Position numbers and translations under genes: made by a program
Source of the DNA: Oscillospiraceae bacterium
GTDB taxonomy: Bacteria > Bacillota_A > Clostridia > Oscillospirales > Oscillospiraceae
Length of the DNA stretch: 11,303 nucleotides
Direction: 5' to 3'
NCBI GenBank assembly: GCA_017939025.1
Contig: JAGBAI010000068.1
Location: 1 to 11,303 of the forward strand
Part shown: in pieces, positions 6,602 through 11,303 of the stretch
Numbering within the stretch: the first letter of the stretch is position 1
Layout: every line of letters begins with the position of its first letter
Notes under the pieces: model-generated
Databases searched by the model: none
Told to the model about the DNA's origin: nothing
Seen by the model: the letters and a program-made list of their open reading frames with translations, nothing else

Positions 6602-8614
6602 ATGAGGACAAAAAAACAGATCGTCATTTGGATATGCTCTTTGGCACTGCTGTCCAGCTGTGTGTTCTCTCCCACCGCTTTCGCGGTGGAAGAAGAACAG
6701 CCATCTGACCAGCCGGTGTCTGAAGATGTACCTTCTCAGAAGCCTGAAAGTGAGGAAGGCATAGACGAACCAGTGTATGGGGGCGTTCCGGATGAGCCTG
6801 CGCTCAGTGATTCGGAACAAGAACCGGAGGCTGGCGGTGCAGAACAACCGAATTCCGGGGACAGTCCTGCTGCGGCGGATAGCGATGGCTCCGATGAAAA
6901 GGATGAACAGCAGTCAGATTCTGACAATGATATATCCAATGAGCCGGGGCCGGATGCTGACGAAGCAGAAGAAACACAGCCCGGTTCCGCAGATGATACC
7001 GATGATACACCCGAGCCGGGAGCTCCGTCCTCAGAGCAACCGTTGCCGGCAAACCCCGTGGATGAGCCGGACAGTTCCGATGACCCGCCCTCTTCCGAAG
7101 AACCCGGCACAGAAGAAACCCCGTCTGGTGAGGATGCGCCGCCCGCATCGGAGAACAATATCTACACCATCAGTCTGGATACCCAGATCATAGGCAATGG
7201 TGAGTACCTTTTCTATGAGACTGTATCACCGTCCCTTGCGGGAAATCCCTTCGCGGCTGATTATTACCCCGGCGATCTGGTTGTGGAGATCATGGGCCAA
7301 ATCGTGATCGAATCCGGCGGCAGTCTGGTCATTGGCACAATGTCCGAGGGTGATCCTTCCCAGGCCAGCCCGATCATCCGTAGGGATCTTCTGCAGGATG
7401 GGTTGATCGTGGTAAAGGCAGGCGGCAGCCTGACGCTGAAAACCGTGGAGTTTGAGTTGTCCGGCGATGGTCTGTTGATCGTTCAGGAGCCGGGTGGCTC
7501 TGTGTACTTCGCGGATACGGAGCTGGATGGGGTTTTGATCCAGTGGGCACCGCCTATGGTGGATAATACATATCATCAGCCAGCGGATCTGTGGCTGGAG
7601 GAAGGAACGGTTCTGACCGAAGCTCTGCTGCCTGCATCCCTGAAAACCAATCTGCAGCATCAGGGTGTCCAGCAATGGACAGATATCCCGATTCAATGGG
7701 ATATGACTGCTTATGAGGAACAATCCAGCGGAGAATTGACCTTGACCGGCTGCTTTCTGGATGAGAATGGCGTGGAGCTGGCGTCAAGCCGTCCTCTGGA
7801 ACTTTCTGTCCACTGGTATAAGCCTGATCTGATTGTTGTCACCGCCGCCGTATGGATGGGCGAAACAGCTGCGTCGGCCAAGCTGCAGGTGGAACAACTG
7901 CCCGACATGGCCACGGATATCTGGGGTGAAGTGTCTGCCGATGGTGGAACGACTTGGGAGCGGTGGGAAGATTTTCATGTTCGGGAAGATGATGAAAGCA
8001 CCGCCTGTGTCTTTTATCTGCCGGATGATATGCCCCGTCATTTCCGTATCTGTGCTTCTTTCATAAGCAAAAACTATCGCCAATATTGGGCTTCAGACAA
8101 CTTCTTGTTGCCCGAAGAAGACGGAGATGACGGCGGCGGTAACCGGGGTGGCAGCATTACACCCGTTCCCCCCAAACGGGAGCCGGAAGAACCTGAGACT
8201 GAGCCGGAGGAACCCAATCCGGCACCGGAACCGGAAGCCCCGGAGTCTGAGCCGATGCCTGAACCGGAGCCGGAAGATCCGGAGACTGAGCCGACACCCG
8301 AACCGGAGCCGGAGGACCAGGAGCCTGATCCGGTGCCCGAGCCAGAGCCGGAGGATCCGGAGTCTGTTCCTAAGCCGGAGCCAGAGCCGAAAGTGGATTC
8401 GGAAACCGTTCCTCCTCTTGGCACTGAGCCAACACTTCCGATTTCGGATGATTCGATAGCCGCATCCGGGGAGACGCCTGACCAGCCGAAAGAAAAAAAC
8501 GGACTGACGCCGTTCTCCCAAGCTGTGCTGGCGGTTGCCGGAGTTGGTGTCTGCGCGGCGACAGGGATCACCGTGACACACAAAGGCATTTTACGGAAAA
8601 GAAAAAGTAAATAA
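6602..8614 (+). CDS. Secreted, membrane-anchored surface protein with acidic and Pro/Glu-repeat regions
   Basis: A 670-residue surface protein of no recognised specific function. Regions in order: signal peptide 1-28 (KK, hydrophobic core, probable cut after AFA); acidic Asp/Glu/Ser/Pro low-complexity tract 29-185; beta-strand-rich segment about 187-318 with repeated IESGGSLVI / VKAGGSLTL turns suggestive of a short beta-helix; a Big_4-like Ig fold about 360-405 (PIQWDMTAY...GELTLTG); a further beta-rich domain 410-503; a Gly/Asp linker; a Pro/Glu-rich stalk about 523-597; a hydrophobic segment about 638-656 and the basic tail KGILRKRKSK. No LPxTG-type sortase motif is seen, so a single TM anchor is likely. 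LSSC at 17-20 also fits a lipobox, so lipoprotein processing is an alternative. It diverges from the kinase gene with 35 bp between starts and is probably controlled by, or sensed by, the surrounding two-component system. Confidence 0.85.
   Translation: MRTKKQIVIWICSLALLSSCVFSPTAFAVEEEQPSDQPVSEDVPSQKPESEEGIDEPVYGGVPDEPALSDSEQEPEAGGAEQPNSGDSPAAADSDGSDEKDEQQSDSDNDISNEPGPDADEAEETQPGSADDTDDTPEPGAPSSEQPLPANPVDEPDSSDDPPSSEEPGTEETPSGEDAPPASENNIYTISLDTQIIGNGEYLFYETVSPSLAGNPFAADYYPGDLVVEIMGQIVIESGGSLVIGTMSEGDPSQASPIIRRDLLQDGLIVVKAGGSLTLKTVEFELSGDGLLIVQEPGGSVYFADTELDGVLIQWAPPMVDNTYHQPADLWLEEGTVLTEALLPASLKTNLQHQGVQQWTDIPIQWDMTAYEEQSSGELTLTGCFLDENGVELASSRPLELSVHWYKPDLIVVTAAVWMGETAASAKLQVEQLPDMATDIWGEVSADGGTTWERWEDFHVREDDESTACVFYLPDDMPRHFRICASFISKNYRQYWASDNFLLPEEDGDDGGGNRGGSITPVPPKREPEEPETEPEEPNPAPEPEAPESEPMPEPEPEDPETEPTPEPEPEDQEPDPVPEPEPEDPESVPKPEPEPKVDSETVPPLGTEPTLPISDDSIAASGETPDQPKEKNGLTPFSQAVLAVAGVGVCAATGITVTHKGILRKRKSK
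8258..8392 (+). repeat. 39-bp in-frame tandem repeats encoding PEPEPED units
   Basis: Three complete 13-residue units start at residues 553, 566 and 579 (PEPEPEDPETEPT, PEPEPEDQEPDPV, PEPEPEDPESVPK), followed by a partial fourth (PEPEPK). At DNA level they are imperfect 39-bp repeats at 8258-8296, 8297-8335 and 8336-8374, plus 8375-8392. They extend a more irregular Pro/Glu-rich stretch upstream and probably form a rigid stalk across the cell wall. Confidence 0.9.
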
Positions 8615-8624
8615 AAGACATTGC

Positions 8625-8659
8625 AAGACCCGTTCCGGATTCATGTTGGGACGGGTTTT
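8625..8659 (+). terminator. Intrinsic terminator after the surface-protein gene
   Basis: A 12-bp stem AAGACCCGTTCC/GGGACGGGTTTT (8625-8636 with 8648-8659, two G-T pairs) encloses an 11-nt loop. It starts 10 bp after the plus-strand stop and its 3' arm ends in TTTT. It also abuts the minus-strand regulator stop at 8660. In that direction the following bases (GCAATGTC) are not T-rich, so it is a poor minus-strand terminator. Confidence 0.75.
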
Positions 8660-9346
8660 CTATTGCCGTGGTTCCTGCCGGAACCGATAGCCCTTCCCTC
8701 GCACGGTTTCAATATAATGGGCGCCAGGAGATAGCTGCTCCAGTTTCTGCCGGACCCGAGCCATACAGACCTGCATATTGTGAATACCTTTGTTCACCGG
8801 GGCTTTCCAGACCCGGTCATAGAGCTGTTCATAGGAAAACACCTGCCCCGGATTTTGCGCCAAAAATGCAAGCAGATCAAACTCCAGTGCAGTCAATGAG
8901 GCGCTGTCTTCCTGACAGCGCACCTCGCGCAAGCCAAGATCGATCTCCAACTCACCAAAACGAAGGACATCCCGCATTTCCTTGTTATGTCGGCGCTGGA
9001 TCCGCAAGCGGATGCGCAGTTCCAGTTCGGTGAGGGAATAGGGTTTCCCCAAATAGTCATCGCCACCCGCCATCAGGCCCCGGATACGGTCGTCCGTCCT
9101 GGCATATGCAGACAGGAAGATGATGGGCACACCGCTCACCTCCCGTATCCGGCGGCAAACCGTGACCCCATCCATCCCGGGCATATCCACATCCAGAACG
9201 ATAGCGTCAAAGGCGGCAGAAGATGCAGCCTTCAAAGCATCGGCGCCATTGTTTGCGGCGCTGATATGATAGCCCTGCTTTTTCAGATAGGCTTCATTTG
9301 TCTTTTGAATGTGGGGGTCATCGTCCACCAGTAGCACTCGATACAT
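8660..9346 (-). CDS. OmpR/PhoB-family response regulator
   Basis: A 228-residue cytoplasmic two-component regulator, typical in length. The receiver domain (about 2-118) has the acidic cluster D8-D10, phospho-acceptor D52 in IVLDVDMPGMDG, S79 and K101 (GKPYS). The winged-helix DNA-binding domain (about 128-225) shows LTALEFDLLAFL, SYEQLYDRVW and the C-terminal hairpin YIETVRGKGYRFR. The ATG at 9346 has GAGGAGG 7 nt upstream and an extended -10 promoter just before it. Its cognate kinase is probably the one encoded at 4599-6566. In between lies the convergent surface-protein gene, an obvious candidate target or partner. Confidence 0.94.
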   Translation of the reverse strand: MYRVLLVDDDPHIQKTNEAYLKKQGYHISAANNGADALKAASSAAFDAIVLDVDMPGMDGVTVCRRIREVSGVPIIFLSAYARTDDRIRGLMAGGDDYLGKPYSLTELELRIRLRIQRRHNKEMRDVLRFGELEIDLGLREVRCQEDSASLTALEFDLLAFLAQNPGQVFSYEQLYDRVWKAPVNKGIHNMQVCMARVRQKLEQLSPGAHYIETVRGKGYRFRQEPRQ

Positions 9347-9353
9347 GGCCCTA

Positions 9354-9360
9354 CCTCCTC
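9354..9360 (-). promoter_or_regulatory. Strong ribosome binding site of the response regulator
   Basis: GAGGAGG on the minus strand, 7 nt from the ATG at 9346. Confidence 0.8.
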
Positions 9361-9375
9361 GTTAATTTTATTTTA

Positions 9376-9384
9376 ATTATACCA
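9376..9384 (-). promoter_or_regulatory. Extended -10 promoter of the response regulator gene
   Basis: On the minus strand TGGTATAAT gives a consensus TATAAT with an upstream TGn. No good -35 is seen at 17 bp (TTTTTC), as expected for an extended -10 promoter. The predicted start leaves a leader of roughly 20-25 nt containing the ribosome binding site. The promoter lies only a few bases from the first possible start of the divergent gene at 9386. Confidence 0.65.
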
Positions 9385-9385
9385 C

Positions 9386-10162
9386 ATGGTTTTGTCCAGA
9401 AAAATCACTGGTTCGTCACATTTACCCCAGGATATGGCAACCATGTGGACAGACTATGTTGTTCCCGTTCGCCGCCGCTGGCCGGTTGCACTGATTGCTG
9501 TGATCCTTTGTCTGTTTTTAATGGGTGCTGGTGTTGTGGCGGTTATCTACGGCGACAGAATCCAGAACTTGTTTGGTCACTATTTTGAACTGATGACTGG
9601 TCAAAACATGAGCGAGGGACAAAATGCATTGATTGACCATTTGAGTCAGGATATCAGTCAGAGTAAAACCGTTGGCGAAACGACTGTGACGGTAGACCCT
9701 GTAACTGTTGGCGACGATATTTTCTATTTGCTTCTGCGTGTCGAAGGCGTTGAGTTGTCCAACCGACCCTCTTACAGTTTCGATGGCCGGACTCTGGAGG
9801 TGTACCCTGATCCTTTGGAAAGAGTTGACGGTATTGGAAGTCATGGTATCCAGTATCAAGGCATGGATGGAGACGGCGTGGCGTTACTGCTTATGGATTA
9901 CTCCTATGCGACTCAAGAAGGATTTGAACTGGATACCACACCTTTGGAAGTCCACCTGATTCTGGAGACTTTCATGCACAGCCCGCAATCTGATAATCGC
10001 AAAATGATTACAGAGGGCGTATGTGAATTTAACTTTACTATCGACCGCAGCCAGCCTCCTGCAACCATCGCTCTGCCGGACACAGAAGTAATGGCAATGA
10101 ACTTGGAACTGCGAGAGAAAACTCCTATCACACTGAAGAATATTGAGCTTACAAGTACGTGA
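9386..10162 (+). CDS. DUF4179-like membrane-anchored protein, probably a decayed gene
   Basis: An open frame of 258 codons. It has a short cytoplasmic N-terminus with RRRW, one TM segment (about 33-55) and an extracytoplasmic beta-rich region (GETTVTVDPVTVGDDIFYLLLRVEG and onwards). This layout resembles DUF4179 proteins, often linked to sigma/anti-sigma systems. It looks damaged. The frame is closed by a TAA at 9374-9376 just upstream, and the ATG at 9386 has no ribosome binding site. The later ATG at 9443 has only a weak AGGA 10 nt away. At the 3' end, after ...KNIELTST, an in-frame TGA (10160-10162) is followed by LRFQYD, TAA (10181-10183), QEGT, TAG. The readthrough looks like the continuation of the protein. 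An element junction follows directly. Function unknown; possibly a pseudogene. Confidence 0.6.
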   Translation: MVLSRKITGSSHLPQDMATMWTDYVVPVRRRWPVALIAVILCLFLMGAGVVAVIYGDRIQNLFGHYFELMTGQNMSEGQNALIDHLSQDISQSKTVGETTVTVDPVTVGDDIFYLLLRVEGVELSNRPSYSFDGRTLEVYPDPLERVDGIGSHGIQYQGMDGDGVALLLMDYSYATQEGFELDTTPLEVHLILETFMHSPQSDNRKMITEGVCEFNFTIDRSQPPATIALPDTEVMAMNLELREKTPITLKNIELTST

Positions 10163-10194
10163 TTACGTTTTCAGTATGACTAACAGGAAGGCAC

Positions 10195-10383
10195 CTAGGC
10201 GACCACATCGTCTATGCGGATCTTATATCGGCGGGTTTTCTTGCCGCTGTCCTGACAGGGAATGTAACCGCCATCGAGGAGCCATTTCGCCTTGCGTTTG
10301 CTGATACGGCAGATGCGGTACAACTGATCTGCGCTTATGACTTCTGGATATTCCTCATAGAGGAAGGAGTAATTTGCTTCCAT
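10195..10383 (-). CDS. Small excisionase-like helix-turn-helix protein
   Basis: A 62-residue basic protein with a predicted HTH/winged-helix core: ISADQLYRICRISKRKAKWLLDGG, then a GKKTRRYKIRIDDVV wing. This is the pattern of excisionase/MerR-like small DNA-binding proteins that accompany tyrosine recombinases of integrative elements. GGAGG 9 nt upstream of the ATG supports the start. It ends abruptly after DDVVA. From memory, similar proteins often continue past this point, so it may be truncated at the junction with the decayed gene at 9386. No integrase follows it downstream on the minus strand, so it is an orphan. It lies next to attachment-like repeats at 10443-10943 and may bind there, by inference only. 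Confidence 0.7.
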   Translation of the reverse strand: MEANYSFLYEEYPEVISADQLYRICRISKRKAKWLLDGGYIPCQDSGKKTRRYKIRIDDVVA

Positions 10384-10508
10384 TTTGTTTGTCCTCCGTA
10401 GGGTGTGGGTGGTTGATTGATGCTGTCAGTGGCAAGCAACCGTCTACACTTTCCCTTTTGAAGGGATTGGAAACTAAAGTTACTTAAAGGCATATTCGCC
10501 TTCCTCAC

Positions 10509-10530
10509 TTCTACGCTTTTTCTACACTTT
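10509..10530 (+). repeat. Arm-type-like tandem 11-mers, copy 1
   Basis: TTCTACGCTTT (10509-10519) is followed directly by TTCTACACTTT (10520-10530). Twenty bases of this block recur exactly at 10751-10770, and a single related TCTACACTTT sits at 10443-10452. Tandem short repeats beside an excisionase-like gene resemble integrase arm-binding sites. This role is inferred. Confidence 0.7.
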
Positions 10531-10657
10531 GCGGAGAGTTTTGCGAATTCAGGTCTAAATCGAGGTATATATGAATCCCTAAAAACCGTTGCTATGACTG
10601 GGTTTTTGGGTTACCAGAGTTACCTCAATTCTCTTAAAATCACCCTATACATCGGAT

Positions 10658-10667
10658 TCGAAATCGT
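10658..10667 (+). repeat. Core-like match to the tRNA-Ser anticodon arm, copy 1
   Basis: TCGAAATCGT matches 10 bases of the tRNA-Ser anticodon loop and 3' stem (11052-11061). It is followed after 28 bp by the 33-bp tail repeat, almost the same spacing as in copy 2. Confidence 0.55.
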
Positions 10668-10695
10668 GTGGGGCGGTTTTCTCTTTTCTGCCGCT

Positions 10696-10728
10696 AACCC
10701 TTGATTTTACTGCATTTTTGGGGTATCC
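10696..10728 (+). repeat. 33-bp tail repeat, copy 1
   Basis: It starts AACCCTTGATTTTAC and continues to GGGTATCC. It matches 10911-10943 at 28 of 33 positions. A more divergent third relative lies at about 10585-10615 (ACCGTTGCTATGAC, then GGGTTTTTGGG). Confidence 0.75.
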
Positions 10729-10750
10729 TTTTGTGCAGGGTAGAGGGCGT

Positions 10751-10770
10751 TTCTACGCTTTTTCTACACT
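10751..10770 (+). repeat. Arm-type-like tandem 11-mers, copy 2
   Basis: This is an exact 20-base copy of 10509-10528 (TTCTACGC, then TTCTACAC). It sits 242 bp downstream of copy 1 and ahead of core copy 2 and tail copy 2, in the same order as in the first module. Confidence 0.75.
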
Positions 10771-10869
10771 ACCGTTTGCGATTGCATTTGGCGTGGAGTG
10801 CGAGTGGTTTGTGTTTTGGAGGGAGCCTAAAGTCTCTTAGCGACTTTTAAGGGAATTTCACTCCATGGC

Positions 10870-10881
10870 ACTCGAAATCGT
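10870..10881 (+). repeat. Core-like match to the tRNA-Ser anticodon arm, copy 2
   Basis: ACTCGAAATCGT is identical over 12 bases to the tRNA-Ser anticodon stem-loop at 11050-11061. The flanks differ from the tRNA, so it is not a duplicated tRNA gene. Confidence 0.6.
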
Positions 10882-10910
10882 GGTCGCTATCCGGTAGCCT
10901 CCTGAGCGAA

Positions 10911-10943
10911 AACCCTTGATTTTACGGGGTTTTTCGGGTATCT
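10911..10943 (+). repeat. 33-bp tail repeat, copy 2
   Basis: This is the counterpart of 10696-10728 and keeps AACCCTTGATTTTAC and GGGTATC. It lies 29 bp after core copy 2. Confidence 0.75.
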
Positions 10944-11017
10944 TGAATTTAATATTTTTCTTTGTTCTCCCCATCAGTTCTCCCCGTTTTCTGAGGTGCT
11001 GATGTTGAGATAAATAC

Positions 11018-11103
11018 GGAGATGTATCGAAGTGGTCATAACGAGAACGACTCGAAATCGTTTGATCCGCAAGGGTCCGTGGGTTCGAATCCCACCGTCT
11101 CCG
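11018..11103 (+). tRNA. tRNA-Ser, anticodon CGA
   Basis: A complete cloverleaf is visible: acceptor stem GGAGATG/CGTCTCC (one G-T pair), short D stem TCG/CGA, anticodon stem AACGA/TCGTT around loop CTCGAAA (anticodon CGA at 11053-11055, reading UCG), a long variable arm GATCC-GCAA-GGGTC typical of class II serine tRNAs, and T arm GTGGG-TTCGAAT-CCCAC. The discriminator is G at 11103 and the CCA end is encoded (11104-11106). It is followed by a strong terminator. Its anticodon arm matches core-like repeats upstream and a tyrosine recombinase lies just downstream, marking it as an integration target. Confidence 0.96.
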
Positions 11104-11114
11104 CCAGAATGTCC

Positions 11115-11152
11115 GCCAGTAGCCGGTTTTCCCGGCTGCTGGCTTTTCTTTT
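11115..11152 (+). terminator. Intrinsic terminator of the tRNA-Ser gene
   Basis: A 12-bp stem GCCAGTAGCCGG/CCGGCTGCTGGC (11115-11126 with 11132-11143, one T-G pair) with a 5-nt loop is followed by TTTTCTTTTTT. The T-run reaches the stop codon of the convergent integrase at 11153. Confidence 0.92.
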
Positions 11153-11303
11153 TTAGTTCGGAACAAGTCCCAAACCATTGAGCATCGCGTCAGCCGAAGT
11201 CAGCTTCGAGCTATAATCCAGATGTGCGTAAATGTTTGCCGTGGTTGAGAAGTCGCTGTGACCAAGCCATTCCTGAATCTGCTTCATGGGAACACCGTTT
11301 GCC
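11153..11303 (-). CDS. int: Tyrosine recombinase/integrase, C-terminal part (gene runs off the right edge)
   Basis: The minus-strand frame from the window edge to a TAA at 11153-11155 gives the last 49 residues of a phage/ICE-type tyrosine recombinase. It contains VPMKQIQEWLGHSDFSTTANIYAHLD. The conserved GH (His codon 11258-11260) and catalytic Tyr (codon 11228-11230) of the catalytic domain are both present, followed by an ordinary short tail, so the C-terminus looks intact. The gene ends 50 bp from the tRNA-Ser 3' end with its C-terminus facing the tRNA, as in elements inserted at a tRNA gene. The catalytic Arg, Lys and core-binding domain lie outside the window. Confidence 0.92.
   Translation of the reverse strand, partial: ANGVPMKQIQEWLGHSDFSTTANIYAHLDYSSKLTSADAMLNGLGLVPN

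Larger units (their letters stand above)
10384..11017. other. Gene-free stretch holding attachment-site-like modules
   Basis: No credible gene is seen in these 634 bp. The stretch contains tandem TTCTAC[G/A]C repeats, two copies of a core matching the tRNA-Ser anticodon arm and two or three copies of a 33-bp tail (each listed separately). Minor structures are CCCTT/AAGGG at 10453-10465, an AAAGTC/GACTTT hairpin at 10829-10847, a 13-bp-period direct repeat GTTCTCCCC at 10964-10972 and 10977-10985, and CATCAG/CTGATG at 10972-10977 and 10999-11004. It is best read as end sequences of integrative elements upstream of the tRNA gene. Confidence 0.6.

Noticed and set aside
6736..7158. Minus-strand Ser/Gly-rich frame opposite the acidic region of the surface protein
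   Set aside because: It is a shadow of the Asp/Glu/Ser/Pro low-complexity coding sequence, without start signals or domains.
8074..8589. Minus-strand frame with Gly/Ser-rich repeats (SGSGSGSG type)
   Set aside because: It is the reverse complement of the PEPEPED-coding repeats of the surface protein. The repetitive look is inherited from the real gene.
8590..8614. Sortase-type anchoring of the surface protein
   Set aside because: A hydrophobic segment and basic tail are present, but no LPxTG or close variant precedes them.
10443..10943. CRISPR array or tandem riboswitch
   Set aside because: The repeats are few, unequally spaced and in mixed order, with no regular spacers and no cas genes. 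Order and tRNA matches fit attachment sites better.
10858..11178. Minus-strand open frame of 106 codons containing RRRWDSNPRTLADQ
   Set aside because: Its centre is the antisense translation of the tRNA-Ser gene, a known source of false hypothetical proteins (WDSNPRT-like peptides). It also crosses the tRNA terminator and has no good ribosome binding site.

Overview
The window looks like chromosomal DNA of a gut-type Gram-positive anaerobe of the Clostridia, probably Oscillospiraceae. This is inferred from the moderately high GC, strong AGGAGG-type ribosome binding sites, intrinsic terminators, a 7TM-DISM-like histidine kinase, a Pro/Glu-rich surface protein and a DUF4179-like protein. No rRNA or other species marker is present, so the assignment is tentative.

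Positions 1-4600: the end of an unrecognised gene (1-150) is followed by a three-gene plus-strand cluster. It encodes a cyclic amidohydrolase of the dihydropyrimidinase/hydantoinase family (196-1563), an NCS1-family transporter that starts in an ATGA overlap (1560-3155), and an M20-family N-carbamoyl amino acid hydrolase/ureidopropionase-like enzyme (3212-4477). Together they make a compact import, ring-opening and decarbamoylation route for a hydantoin-like or dihydropyrimidine-like compound. No dihydropyrimidine dehydrogenase is in view. A strong bidirectional terminator (4519-4557) closes the cluster against the convergent kinase gene.

Positions 4599-9385: a two-component system is split by an opposing gene. 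The histidine kinase (4599-6566) and the OmpR-type response regulator (8660-9346) are both on the minus strand. Between them, on the plus strand, lies a 670-residue surface protein (6602-8614) with a signal peptide, acidic low-complexity region, beta-rich/Ig-like core, PEPEPED repeats and a C-terminal membrane anchor. The kinase and surface-protein start codons are only 35 bp apart. A terminator-like hairpin abuts the regulator's stop codon. The layout suggests that the three products form one functional unit.

Positions 9386-11303: this is a mobile-element junction. It holds a decayed DUF4179-like gene (in-frame stops, no convincing 5' end), a small excisionase-like gene (10195-10383), and about 630 bp without genes. 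That gap contains two copies of an attachment-site-like module: tandem TTCTACGC/TTCTACAC repeats, a core matching the tRNA-Ser anticodon arm, and a 33-bp tail. An intact tRNA-Ser(CGA) follows at 11018-11103, then its terminator, then the C-terminus of a tyrosine recombinase running in from the right edge. I read this as a tRNA-Ser integration hot spot carrying the footprints of more than one related element.
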